A stretch of 14,583 nt of DNA from Tritrichomonas foetus (taxonomy: Eukaryota; Parabasalia; Tritrichomonadida; Tritrichomonadidae). The translations under genes and the position numbers were made by a program. Below are positions 6,811-14,574 of the stretch, piece by piece. The stretch is taken from positions 1 to 14,583 of the forward strand of contig MLAK01001409.1 of assembly GCA_001839685.1 (NCBI GenBank), read 5' to 3'. Each line of letters begins with the position of its first letter. Within the stretch, counting starts at the first letter, position 1. The notes beneath the pieces were generated by a model. That model made no database searches and was not told where the DNA came from. It saw nothing but the letters and a program-made list of their open reading frames with translations.

Positions 6811-8118
6811 ATGAGCTCTGTTCCCGAAGATACACTCTTCAACTTTAAAGCACTCAGAAAAGACCACTCGAAGTTTTATGCGATTTACGATGCCGTTTCT
6901 CAAAAAAGAATTTATTTCATCTTATTTCTCGCTTTTTTCTTCTTTAATGTTGTCTTCGCCCATATCTCGCTTCGATCACCTGTCAATATTTGGTACCGAC
7001 TCGTTCATGCCCCGGTTTATGCAGAATACGGAAATTATACAGCAGATTTTCAATATTCAATAGGCTTTTTATGTCCCTACGCACAATTTCTCAAAATGGA
7101 AGTTAAGTTTGTTCGCTTTAACCAGGAGTTTGAAAGAAATACCGATTTAGCCGTTACTGCAGAAATTAATTATTTTAAAGATTATCATATCATTCGCTCA
7201 GAAAATATCACCTCACTTGACCAAGTCGTTAAATTTAAAAAGGGTGATAATTTTTCTTATCCAAATACTTTCTATTTCTCACATAATCTTGATTTTCATG
7301 AAGTTGAATGTAATGTTCACCTTTCAATGGATTTTGGCGGAATCAAACGAGTTTTCTTTGGATTTTATGTTTTTGATCCAAATATGTTCAATTATTTTAT
7401 TTTAATGAGAATTGTGTTTGCATTTTTGTGTGTTTATTCATTATTTGGCTTTCTTTTGACTTACACAGACAATAGAAATTTCCCACTTCATAAAGAAACT
7501 GTTGTTTGTTTAATATTATCTATTTGTACTTGTTCGCCTTTTGATTATTTGGTGAATACTTTGTATTCAAGAATCTTCACAGCAATTTCACAAGGACTTT
7601 TTGTTAATTATTTCCTTTATTATACTCTTAAATTTATATTAAATATGTTAAATGATGAAACAAAGCCAAATGCCACTAAAATGAGTGAAAACAAAGATTT
7701 AATGATGAAAATCAAAATTTGCCTAATTATCAAAGGAACTGTTGATTTAATAAATAATGTTTATCTAGTTGATTTCTTTGAACAAATAACTCGCTACCAT
7801 GATGCAATTGCACCAATTGAGGTCGTCCTGATTATTTTTAATTTATTCTTTTTATTTTATATGGGGATTTTATCGAAAAGATTTATAGTCCAAGTTACAA
7901 TTGACTTCCAAGATAAAAAATTTGTAATCGGTACCTTTTTACTCACAGCTTCCTATTTTGTGTTCATTACATGTGTGACTTATGGTGTCAGAAGGATGCT
8001 CCGACACACCTCCATTCCATTTTTGAGGCTTTATGCTCCATTCATGCTCATCCTTTTCATAATCACATATATTCACAATACGAAATGTTGTGGTGAACCA
8101 ACAAACCTCGAAAAATAA
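6811..8118 (+). CDS. Wntless/TMEM181-like (GOST-type) seven-helix membrane protein
   Basis: 435 residues with a clear layout. A cytosolic N-terminus (1-32) leads to one membrane segment (33-51), then a soluble domain (52-190) with N-glycosylation sequons at N75, N132 and N147. Seven hydrophobic segments follow, at about 192-218, 230-250, 255-279, 300-320, 332-353, 370-392 and 403-422. The tail is short and contains Cys-Cys (426-427), a possible palmitoylation site. One helix, a lumenal beta-rich domain and seven helices is the GOST arrangement of Wntless, TMEM181 and GPR107/108, whose members act in Golgi or cell-surface trafficking. The assignment rests on topology and overall feel, not on a specific motif. 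A uORF of 29 codons (6725-6814) overlaps the start codon as ATGA, suggesting transcription starts close to 6811. CCTTTAAA (6791-6798) is a degenerate M5. The stop overlaps TAAA. Confidence 0.85.
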   Translation: MSSVPEDTLFNFKALRKDHSKFYAIYDAVSQKRIYFILFLAFFFFNVVFAHISLRSPVNIWYRLVHAPVYAEYGNYTADFQYSIGFLCPYAQFLKMEVKFVRFNQEFERNTDLAVTAEINYFKDYHIIRSENITSLDQVVKFKKGDNFSYPNTFYFSHNLDFHEVECNVHLSMDFGGIKRVFFGFYVFDPNMFNYFILMRIVFAFLCVYSLFGFLLTYTDNRNFPLHKETVVCLILSICTCSPFDYLVNTLYSRIFTAISQGLFVNYFLYYTLKFILNMLNDETKPNATKMSENKDLMMKIKICLIIKGTVDLINNVYLVDFFEQITRYHDAIAPIEVVLIIFNLFFLFYMGILSKRFIVQVTIDFQDKKFVIGTFLLTASYFVFITCVTYGVRRMLRHTSIPFLRLYAPFMLILFIITYIHNTKCCGEPTNLEK

Positions 8119-8119
8119 A
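8116..8119 (+). terminator. TAAA poly(A)-type signal overlapping stop codon
   Basis: The stop TAA is followed by A, giving TAAA. In T. vaginalis UAAA acts as the 3'-end processing signal and often includes the stop codon. Confidence 0.5.
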
Positions 8120-8471
8120 ATTTGTTCTCATTTTTTTCGATTTCCATTTGGTTTAATGTATATATTGAATTCATGTATATATAGATACATGTTATATAAT
8201 ATATATTTATATTAATTTTCCTGTCTAAATGTTGTTGTTATTGTTTAATTTTCATTTTTTTTTCTTTACGACAATTTTTGTTTTGTTCAATCCATGTTTT
8301 GGTTTTATAACGAATAGATCAAATTAATGTTGACTTTGAGGAATGAATAATTTTGGTAAAACATTTATATCTTAAGTAATTTTCGATTTAGTTTTCAAAT
8401 TTCCTAAATTCATACCATAAATCCAGAGATATATGAGAGAAGTTTCAACAAGAATGAAAAAAGCACATTAA
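8119..8471. other. Spacer downstream of the membrane protein gene
   Basis: Very AT-rich, with TATATA runs and small palindromes such as ATGTAT-ATATAG-ATACAT near 8174. No gene or RNA is recognised. Confidence 0.5.
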
Positions 8472-8532
8472 ACTCACATAATAATAACAACAAACACTCA
8501 TAATAACAACAAACACTCATAATAACAGCAAA
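8472..8532. repeat. 19-bp tandem repeat, about three copies
   Basis: CACTCATAATAACAACAAA (8495-8513) is followed directly by CACTCATAATAACAGCAAA (8514-8532), one mismatch. A degenerate copy with a few extra bases precedes them (8472-8494). It is a short minisatellite between convergent genes, with no visible coding. Confidence 0.75.
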
Positions 8533-8581
8533 CAAACTTCGGAGTTAATTATGAACATTTTCTACTTTGTTGTTTATAAGT

Positions 8582-8720
8582 AGTGTGACCTCATGCGCCT
8601 CCAAATTTTACCGCTTGTGTCCATTCGGAGCACCTTTCTATCCCTAAAAGCGTTCCTAATCTGTGCCTGTATTTCGGAGATGAACAACGATTTCCAAATG
8701 CAGTGTTTACAAAGGAATTA
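8582..8720. other. Unexplained GC-richer patch, possible gene remnant or ncRNA
   Basis: The first 100 bases are about 47% GC by hand count, against roughly 30% in the surrounding spacer. On the plus strand one frame reads C-A-S-K-F-Y-R-L-C-P-F-G-A-P-F-Y-P before a stop (8645). A +1 shift continues with K-S-V-P-N-L-C-L-Y-F-G-D-E, then into a lysine-rich run. That protein-like composition suggests a frameshifted remnant. The minus strand is also open here, and a structured RNA is possible. I recognise no family. Confidence 0.3.
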
Positions 8721-8779
8721 AAAAAAGAAATAAAAATAAAAATAAAAAAAGATGGGGAAATGATGTATGAAATATGCTG

Positions 8780-8783
8780 TTTA
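8780..8783 (-). terminator. TAAA poly(A)-type signal overlapping the BTB gene stop
   Basis: On the minus strand the stop TAA (8783-8781) is followed by A, giving TAAA, as in the membrane-protein and NTPase genes. Confidence 0.5.
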
Positions 8784-9482
8784 GCAAGGGAAATGTTCCT
8801 GGACAAGATTGACAACCTCTTGGAGCTGTCTTTGCTCCGCACGCGCCTTAATCTCGACTGCGTTTTGTGGGGAGAGGAGTTTCGACAATGCGTTCATTGC
8901 GAGGAAGTCGATTTCGTCTGGGTCGCGAAGTTGGTAGTTCTTTCCAGCTTGGAAGAGTTCAACAAATCCGACGGCATCCAATGGCTCGAGTCTTCCAGTA
9001 TAGAGGTAGCCTGCGAACATTTGAAGAGCAACCTTGCTCATGTTCGGGTCCTGGAACTGGAACATTGTTGGGTTGGCCTTGAATTGTTGTCTGAAGAATC
9101 CTGATCTAGCAAATAACATGAAGCGGTGAACGTTTACGCGATCGTTTGAGTCTCGTGGAAGGAGTGAAAAGTCGCTTGATGATTCGTCCTCGAGAAGGGA
9201 AGTCATGTCGCGATGGTAGGTTGATTCGAATGGAATTGAATCGACGATTTTACAAGCTTTGAATGCTGGTAAGTTTGTGCGTGCAACTGGTGTGTTGGCA
9301 TAAAGGTGTTCGAGAATCGCTTGGATAGTGTTTGGTGGAAGCTGTTGAAGCTTCTGAAGAGCTTGATTTTGATCACGAGCGTAAAAAGCCCACCTGTGGC
9401 GGATGAGTGGTTCGTAAACTTTCGTCGACCATCCACTACGGGATCGGACTTCAATCATTTGAGATGCCCAGGGAAAAGACAT
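8781..9482 (-). CDS. BTB/POZ-domain protein, GC-rich codon usage
   Basis: 233 residues. The BTB fold spans about 100-186: D-F-S-L-L-P, then V-N-V-H-R-F-M-L-F-A-R-S-G-F-F (the conserved helix after strand B2), V-A-L-Q-M-F-A-G-Y-L-Y-T-G-R-L, and a final helical pair. A short BACK-like helical tail follows (187-230). Residues 46-85, with I-L-E-H-L-Y-A-N-T-P, look like the second half of another BTB fold, so the N-terminus may be a partial or swapped domain. BTB proteins often dimerise and serve as cullin-3 adaptors; here that role is inferred. Codons are C/G-ending and sampled stretches run about 48-57% GC, well above the neighbours. In trichomonads such bias often goes with high expression. The ATG at 9482 lies 23 nt after a good Inr. 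It is the only minus-strand gene, convergent with the membrane-protein gene. Confidence 0.88.
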   Translation of the reverse strand: MSFPWASQMIEVRSRSGWSTKVYEPLIRHRWAFYARDQNQALQKLQQLPPNTIQAILEHLYANTPVARTNLPAFKACKIVDSIPFESTYHRDMTSLLEDESSSDFSLLPRDSNDRVNVHRFMLFARSGFFRQQFKANPTMFQFQDPNMSKVALQMFAGYLYTGRLEPLDAVGFVELFQAGKNYQLRDPDEIDFLAMNALSKLLSPQNAVEIKARAEQRQLQEVVNLVQEHFPC

Positions 9483-9501
9483 TATTATAGATGGGAATAA
9501 A

Positions 9502-9507
9502 AAGTGA
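9502..9507 (-). promoter_or_regulatory. Inr TCACTT for the BTB gene
   Basis: On the minus strand TCACTT has +1 at A9505, 23 nt before the ATG. This is the spacing and sequence typical of trichomonad Inr elements, and no ATG intervenes. It also supports the chosen start codon. Confidence 0.6.
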
Positions 9508-9516
9508 CAGCAAAAC

Positions 9517-9524
9517 GACGGTTA
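9517..9524 (+). promoter_or_regulatory. M3-like GACGGTTA upstream of the BTB gene
   Basis: GACGGTTA fits the Myb-like M3 consensus [(A/G/T)(A/G)C(G/C)G(T/C)T(T/A/G)] but on the strand opposite the gene, 12 nt upstream of the predicted start site. Whether M3 works in this orientation cannot be told from the sequence. Confidence 0.3.
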
Positions 9525-10716
9525 TCATACACCTATCGACAAAATTTCAGAAATTGCTAATTGAATTGTCACGTAAATTATTGAAAAAGAATAGTCGCTG
9601 TAACTTTTAAATTGTTTACATAAAAATTAAGAGCGGCTACAATCTTGGTAATTTTTTTTTTCAAAATGTTTACTTCAATTTTCTACTCAAATAGGGAAAT
9701 TTGAATGATTTTTTGATCATCTACTCTTCGATATTTTATCTTTTCCAACTTTTTCTAAAAATATTTAGAATTGTTTCGGAATGGTCCCAACATTTGATTA
9801 TCAATTTGCTTTGAAGTTAAAAGGATTACACTTGATCACCATCTCATATTTTAGATGGGAAAGATAGTGGGAGCCACATACGAAACAAAACGGTCGTCGA
9901 TCCCAAATATCTCTTTTTTTCTTCTCCTTCTTCTTTTTCAACTGATTATAGATGAGAACTTTGAATTGTAAATAAAGTGATATTCGTGGAAATAAAAGTC
10001 ATTTCATTAAAAAATTGACTTAATTTATGCATAAAGTTTAATTTCGAGATTATTACAACAAATCTAATGTGTTTATGTCTTACATATAGAAAATGAAAAG
10101 TTGGGATAACATTCTACATAAATTAAAACTAATGAAATTGAATTTCGAATTGAATTGTGTCATAAATAAAATAAGTGATTTCATTATCCAACTTGTTTTG
10201 ATCATCATTTTCATCGAATTGATAAGATTTAAATCGGTGTTTCTTTGATGAATTTTCTTCACATGAATATGATGACAGAATGTTATCAATATAAGATATT
10301 ATTAATTAAAATTTCTCAAATTTGAAAATCATTTGGACAAATTACTGAAATAATGATTTCTTCATTGTTTGGAAATAATATTCATATAGGTTTAACATGA
10401 AATTTCTTTTTTACTCACACTACATTTATAACATTCATGTATACATCTTTTCAATGATGATTCTTTCTTAGATTATCATTTTTTATATTATTCATCTCTT
10501 GGGAAATCATCAAAATTCATTCATCAGAAAAAGTGAAGCTTTTCATTCAATTTGCACAATTTTTTACATTCTTCAAACGCTCTTATCTTTTAACATAAGA
10601 AATTAACAATGTATATAACTAATTACAACAATTTCTATATAATTATTAAAAGATTTATAGATAAAAGAATCAATTTAGTCAACTTTTCAAATATCAACTA
10701 TGGGAAAAATAATAAC
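9525..10716. other. Long gene-free spacer between divergent genes
   Basis: About 1.2 kb, AT-rich, with no credible ORF. Small features include a 6-bp hairpin (CCATCT 9839-9844 / AGATGG 9853-9858), a perfect 12-bp palindrome TTTATGCATAAA (10024-10035), and an 11-bp inverted pair (GATAACATTCT 10105-10115 / AGAATGTTATC 10277-10287). ATGTATACAT sits at 10437-10446. It separates the promoters of the BTB gene and the NTPase gene. I see no tRNA or other RNA gene in it. Confidence 0.5.
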
Positions 10717-10724
10717 GACCGTTT
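10717..10724 (+). promoter_or_regulatory. M3 core-promoter match GACCGTTT
   Basis: All eight positions fit the T. vaginalis M3 consensus (Myb-like recognition element). It lies 33 nt before the NTPase ATG, and that gene has no clear Inr nearby. Confidence 0.45.
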
Positions 10725-10757
10725 AAGTTTTTTCATCAATAAATTTAAAAATTCAAA

Positions 10758-12416
10758 ATGATTTCTCCACGCTCGCTTCGTAATGTGAAAGGTGCGCCAA
10801 AAGAAAGCCGACCATTTGTAAACTTATTTAAACTTGATTTCCCAGACAATCCACCAAAACGAATTCGCTTGCCAAAAGATATCCCCGAACTTCTCAAGCT
10901 TGCCACAGAAGTTTTAGGGTTGAAACGCCCTGCCAAGCAAATATTCGATTCCGATGACAATCCAATCACTGACATCAACCTGATCGAGCCAAAAATGAAT
11001 TTATACATTTCATGCGCCGCTCCTGTTGTTGATAACTTTGACGACAACGTCTACAAGTCTCGCCTTCCACGCCATAACAACAATACACTCAAAAAACTTC
11101 CAACAATGAAGCCGCCAACGCCAAAAGCCAGACGCGATGATGCTCCACAGCACCAGGCGATTGCTGCATCCTCATATACAGTTAAAGAAAACATGAGAAA
11201 TGCTATTTTGTCACTATATGCATCACTCACTCCAGACCACAAAGCGGCTCTTCCTTGCAGTGACGAAATCGAAAAACTCATGAGAGACACTCAGCAATTC
11301 CTAATTGAAGATTCACTTCTGACCCAATTCATTGGCCCATCTACTGTCATAAGTAATACTCCACTTGGCCAAAAAACAACACAATGGATGCTTGAAAAAT
11401 TCAAGGGGTTAACAATCGACAAATGTCAATTTGTAATCACTGGACCATCACAAAGTGGAAAGTCAACTCTTTTGTCGATTGCCACTTCACTTTTCTATCA
11501 AAAATTACAAGTTTCAAGTGAAACGGACAATTATCTATTTTGCCCAATCAACTGGCTCATGCAGCAAATATGTCTTGAAGATTTCCAGAAATTATTTGCA
11601 TTAATTATCACGACTACTGTGAATATGATTCGAACTACACATATGGAATTAATTCCAATCATCAATACACTTCATCAATGGTTTTTATCACTTGTTTCAT
11701 CAAATGCATTACTTCCATTGCCCGCTCCAGTTTTGCACTTCCCTGGATTCCCGTGTGATATTGTTTCACAAATTGGTCGAAAACTTCACGAATGCTGGGT
11801 TCAAAAGCAACTTAAAGCATTTTTGACAGAAACCATGAATTTCCCTAACAATATGGCTAGAGCATTTCAATATAAAGGTGTTGTTTATGTTTTCGATCAT
11901 TTTGATGCAAGCGGTTATGCAATTAAACCAGTTGATCATTTTGAATCATCTGATGAAGAACCAGTTTCTTTATCTGAACTCATTTGTAATGCAATTTCTG
12001 ATACACCTTACTTTGTTGCATCACAAAGCGATCCTGATTTCTTCCAAATTTTCTCACTTGAAGATTATCGTCATTTAACAACAGAACATTTGATCACAGA
12101 TCAATTTGAAAAAGAACTGTTTGTTCAACAGGCTCAATTGGTTGTTGATTATAAAATGTGTCGTGGTTGTCCAGCTTATTGTGCACAATTTATACGCATT
12201 TGCGAAATGGCAGAAGCAGCCTTGAAGGATGCAGCTGTAAAAAGCCAATATTCGAGACTTAGGTCGCGCGTTGACATTTCTAGAAATGAACTCATTCAGC
12301 ATGAATTCGTCAGATTCTGCATGTTGCTTGGAGCTGCAGACACAGATGGAAACTTTGACGAAGAAAGAATGAATTCACTCTTGTCACAACCTGAAGTTAC
12401 AGTTAAAGTTCGCTAA
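10758..12416 (+). CDS. P-loop NTPase with N-terminal doublecortin/ubiquitin-like domain
   Basis: 552 residues. Residues 20-87 read as a beta-grasp domain of doublecortin or ubiquitin type: basic R-I-R-L-P, helix P-E-L-L-K-L-A-T-E-V-L-G-L, then Q-I-F-D-S-D-D-N-P-I-T-D, and L-Y-I-S at the end. A polar, proline-rich linker follows (about 88-135). The NTPase part has Walker A G229-P-S-Q-S-G-K-S236-T and a probable Walker B with hydrophobic strand V-V-Y-V-F ending in D380-H-F-D383. The rest is helical, with a Cys cluster C468-R-G-C471 and C475. This arrangement resembles STAND/AAA-type signalling ATPases without sensor or repeat regions I can name. Function is unknown; DCX folds bind microtubules, so a cytoskeletal role is possible. 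The stop overlaps TAAA. The ATG at 10758 follows an AT-rich leader, and the protein reads as coding from residue 1. Confidence 0.82.
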   Translation: MISPRSLRNVKGAPKESRPFVNLFKLDFPDNPPKRIRLPKDIPELLKLATEVLGLKRPAKQIFDSDDNPITDINLIEPKMNLYISCAAPVVDNFDDNVYKSRLPRHNNNTLKKLPTMKPPTPKARRDDAPQHQAIAASSYTVKENMRNAILSLYASLTPDHKAALPCSDEIEKLMRDTQQFLIEDSLLTQFIGPSTVISNTPLGQKTTQWMLEKFKGLTIDKCQFVITGPSQSGKSTLLSIATSLFYQKLQVSSETDNYLFCPINWLMQQICLEDFQKLFALIITTTVNMIRTTHMELIPIINTLHQWFLSLVSSNALLPLPAPVLHFPGFPCDIVSQIGRKLHECWVQKQLKAFLTETMNFPNNMARAFQYKGVVYVFDHFDASGYAIKPVDHFESSDEEPVSLSELICNAISDTPYFVASQSDPDFFQIFSLEDYRHLTTEHLITDQFEKELFVQQAQLVVDYKMCRGCPAYCAQFIRICEMAEAALKDAAVKSQYSRLRSRVDISRNELIQHEFVRFCMLLGAADTDGNFDEERMNSLLSQPEVTVKVR

Positions 12417-12417
12417 A
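12414..12417 (+). terminator. TAAA poly(A)-type signal overlapping the NTPase stop
   Basis: Stop TAA plus A gives TAAA. A second one, AATAAA, follows within about 15 nt. Confidence 0.5.
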
Positions 12418-13052
12418 TTATCAAATAAAATTTTCAAACGTATTAACTAAACTCTTAAATTCCATATTTTTTGTTTTATCATGTTTTATATATATTAGAT
12501 ATTTAGATTGGGATAAAATCTAATTTTATACATCAATAGTTTTATATAATGGGTAAGAATTAGATTCACGTGTATTTTTATTACGTTAAAATTAACCTGA
12601 GAATAATGACTTACTATGAATCATCAAAAAAAAAATATTTGGGTATTATGGGGAAATACACATTATCCGTGTTTTTCTTTGGTTAACTATATGATTTATC
12701 CATAAAGAAATTATATGATTGATTGAGAATTCTGATCAATATTTCTAAGATTAGGTGAAATTAGGCATAGGATAAATAATATCATTTTTATATTTGCATA
12801 AAGATGTTATTTCATTTAGATGAATGCCAAGAAAAAAAAATCAAAATTAAGGAAAATTTGTATAATTTGGTCAATAATATGAAACCATAAAATTGAAGAA
12901 TAAGATTTTTATTCATCTCAATTTGGAATTATTTCTGATTCCAGGTTCCTCCAATTTGAATAATCAATCTAAAAAAGCCTTCACAAAATGAAGGAACCAA
13001 ATTGAATGCAAAGTGAAGTACATCAAAAACAAAATAATTAATAAGCCGAGCA
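12418..13052. other. Intergenic spacer before the armadillo-type gene
   Basis: About 635 bp, AT-rich, with two A runs (near 12627 and 12832) and no ORF. It holds small inverted repeats: AGAATTCT inside an imperfect longer palindrome near 12718-12741, CCTTCA/TGAAGG (12978-12994), and GGTTCCT (12944-12950) with AGGAACC (12992-12998). TCACAA (12981-12986) is a weak Inr match 70 nt before the ATG. No M3 match was found close to that start. Confidence 0.5.
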
Positions 13053-14453
13053 ATGGCTCTCCTTAAGACAGAAGGGTTCTGTATCAACAGTATTTACGCA
13101 TCAAGTGTCAATGAAATACGACAGCAAGTCAGGATCGAGAATAAAACACCCTGTCTAACACCAGGACAACAACTAATGCTTTATGAAACAGCTTTCGAGT
13201 GTATGACGTCCTACTGGACTTCTGTTGTTAATCACGAAGAAGGTGTCGATAGTTCTGATGGAATAAAAGTCGGTATTGAAGCTATTACAAGCATTAATAA
13301 TTGCATAATAGGATATGAAATTCCAAGCTCGATTTACATTGAAGGAGTTGTTCAAATTGTTGTACAAATTCTCAATTCAAACGTCATTGAATTGATCAAC
13401 CCAGCAATTTTGTTGGTCGGAAATAGTTTCTATCGAGAAAAAGTGAATTCGATGCAAACAGAGTTTCTCAATTTAGACATTTTCAATCTTCTACTTCATC
13501 TCTGTAAGAAATGGGGTCATAAAATTTATCCATGTATGATGATTGCCCTTACGAATATCATTGTTCATTCCAAATCATTCAACCAACAAATTGTTCAACT
13601 CTTTCCTTCAAACATTCTTGCTGCAGTTATTGCATCAACTGCTCAATCGAAAACATATGTTCATGACTGTTCTTCGTTTGTAAAGAGCTTGTGTATTCAA
13701 AAAGTTGATCCTGAGCAAGCTAGTTATTTATTTCAGATATTGCTTAGTGTGAAGAATTACACAGGAAACTGGATATTCGAATCATTGGGATATTGTGTCA
13801 GATGTTTTTATAAATGTTTGGATGCTTCATCTTCACTTTCTCAAATAATCAACGGGACGCTTTTTGAAGAAGCCAATCAAATTTTAATGAGCAGCGAAAA
13901 CTTTGAAGAACTAAAAGCTGTTATTATTTTTATTGGCCATTCAAAAACAACCATTAATGAAAAAGTAATTCAACTTTTAAACCATGCAGATGATTACGTG
14001 TCCAATTTAGCACTTTGGCTGATTTCAAGATTCATGGATGAAAATGGTTCTGCTGCTGTCAAGATCTGCATTGATTACAATCTTTTAATGATCATCCAGC
14101 AAACATTCCAAAACGGATCATATCGAAGACGAATTGAATGTGGATTTTGTTTATGCTCAATTCTCAAATATTGTTCTCATAGTGATATTGCCAATCCAAT
14201 ATTGATAAGTTTTATTCCAGATTTATGCGAATTACTTTCCAGTTGCCAAAATAGGCTTCTTACTTATAAAATCATTTCTATACTCACACATTTACTTACA
14301 TTAGAAGGAAACCCACAAATTCTGGAGCAGATCCAAATATCATTCGAAGAGTATGACATTTTATCAGTCATTAGTGACTATGAAGAAGGAGATGACTATG
14401 TAATGGCCCGCCTTTCAAATGCATTCTATAAAAAATACGACAGGCTTATCTAA
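13053..14453 (+). CDS. Armadillo-type helical repeat protein
   Basis: 466 residues, almost entirely amphipathic helices of the armadillo/importin-alpha type. The clearest stretch is about 309-430: H-A-D-D-Y-V-S-N-L-A-L-W-L-I-S-R-F, then E-C-G-F-C-L-C-S-I-L-K-Y and a following L-C-E-L-L-S-S. This pattern matches the third-helix and inter-repeat spacing of ARM repeats. The N-terminal 35 residues and the acidic end (E-E-G-D-D-Y) are not repeat-like. No signal peptide or membrane segment is visible. Such solenoids bind peptides or partner proteins; a transport receptor is possible, but the importin-beta-binding basic domain of importin-alpha is absent, so I do not call it that. The ATG at 13053 is the first in a frame that reads as coding. 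The stop is TAA, with TAAA at 14470-14473. Confidence 0.8.
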   Translation: MALLKTEGFCINSIYASSVNEIRQQVRIENKTPCLTPGQQLMLYETAFECMTSYWTSVVNHEEGVDSSDGIKVGIEAITSINNCIIGYEIPSSIYIEGVVQIVVQILNSNVIELINPAILLVGNSFYREKVNSMQTEFLNLDIFNLLLHLCKKWGHKIYPCMMIALTNIIVHSKSFNQQIVQLFPSNILAAVIASTAQSKTYVHDCSSFVKSLCIQKVDPEQASYLFQILLSVKNYTGNWIFESLGYCVRCFYKCLDASSSLSQIINGTLFEEANQILMSSENFEELKAVIIFIGHSKTTINEKVIQLLNHADDYVSNLALWLISRFMDENGSAAVKICIDYNLLMIIQQTFQNGSYRRRIECGFCLCSILKYCSHSDIANPILISFIPDLCELLSSCQNRLLTYKIISILTHLLTLEGNPQILEQIQISFEEYDILSVISDYEEGDDYVMARLSNAFYKKYDRLI

Positions 14454-14469
14454 CAATTCATGATATCAG

Positions 14470-14473
14470 TAAA
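14470..14473 (+). terminator. TAAA poly(A)-type signal after the armadillo gene
   Basis: First TAAA after the stop codon, 17 nt downstream. It lies well before the hairpin at 14520. Confidence 0.35.
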
Positions 14474-14519
14474 TAACAATCAGAAATTTGTTTATTCTTT
14501 TTTGTAATCCTCCTATATG

Positions 14520-14574
14520 AAAGGTTTACAAAATGGTCCCCCAAAGATTTTGTGGGACCATCCCATAAACCTTT
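14520..14574. repeat. Strong two-part hairpin at the window edge
   Basis: AAAGGTTTA (14520-14528) pairs with TAAACCTTT (14566-14574), and ATGGTCCC (14533-14540) pairs with GGGACCAT (14554-14561). Symmetric 4-nt internal loops separate the two stems, and the terminal loop is 13 nt. The inner stem is GC-rich against a background near 30% GC. It could be a MITE-like palindrome or the inner part of a terminal repeat continuing past the window, or a structured transcript end. Confidence 0.75.

Noticed and set aside
6725..6814. 29-codon ORF overlapping the membrane-protein start codon
   Set aside because: No sign that it encodes a functional peptide. More useful as evidence that transcription starts downstream of it.
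8472..8532. CRISPR-like repeat array
   Set aside because: The copies are directly adjacent with no spacers, and the window is eukaryotic.
8591..8842. Minus-strand ORF of 83 codons overlapping the BTB 3' end
   Set aside because: Its N-terminal part is the BTB gene read out of frame and its middle is a Phe/Ile run from poly-A/T. Only its far end lies in the odd GC-rich patch, reported separately.
8703..9104. Plus-strand ORF of 133 codons antisense to the BTB gene
   Set aside because: It overlaps the BTB coding region, whose protein has a recognisable domain and codon bias. The antisense frame has no domain and is open only because of the GC-rich codons.
9780..9788. AATGGTCCC shared with the terminal hairpin
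   Set aside because: Only nine bases match and there is no paired arm here, so chance is the simpler explanation.
10080..10289. Minus-strand ORF of 69 codons in the large spacer
   Set aside because: Low-complexity Ile/Phe/Asn/Met composition, no domain, and base composition of ordinary spacer.
10745..11290. Minus-strand ORFs opposite the start of the NTPase gene
   Set aside because: Shadows of the plus-strand gene, which has a Walker A motif and a recognisable fold.
13053..14453. Calling the armadillo protein importin-alpha
   Set aside because: There is no basic importin-beta-binding N-terminus, and the repeats are too divergent to assign.
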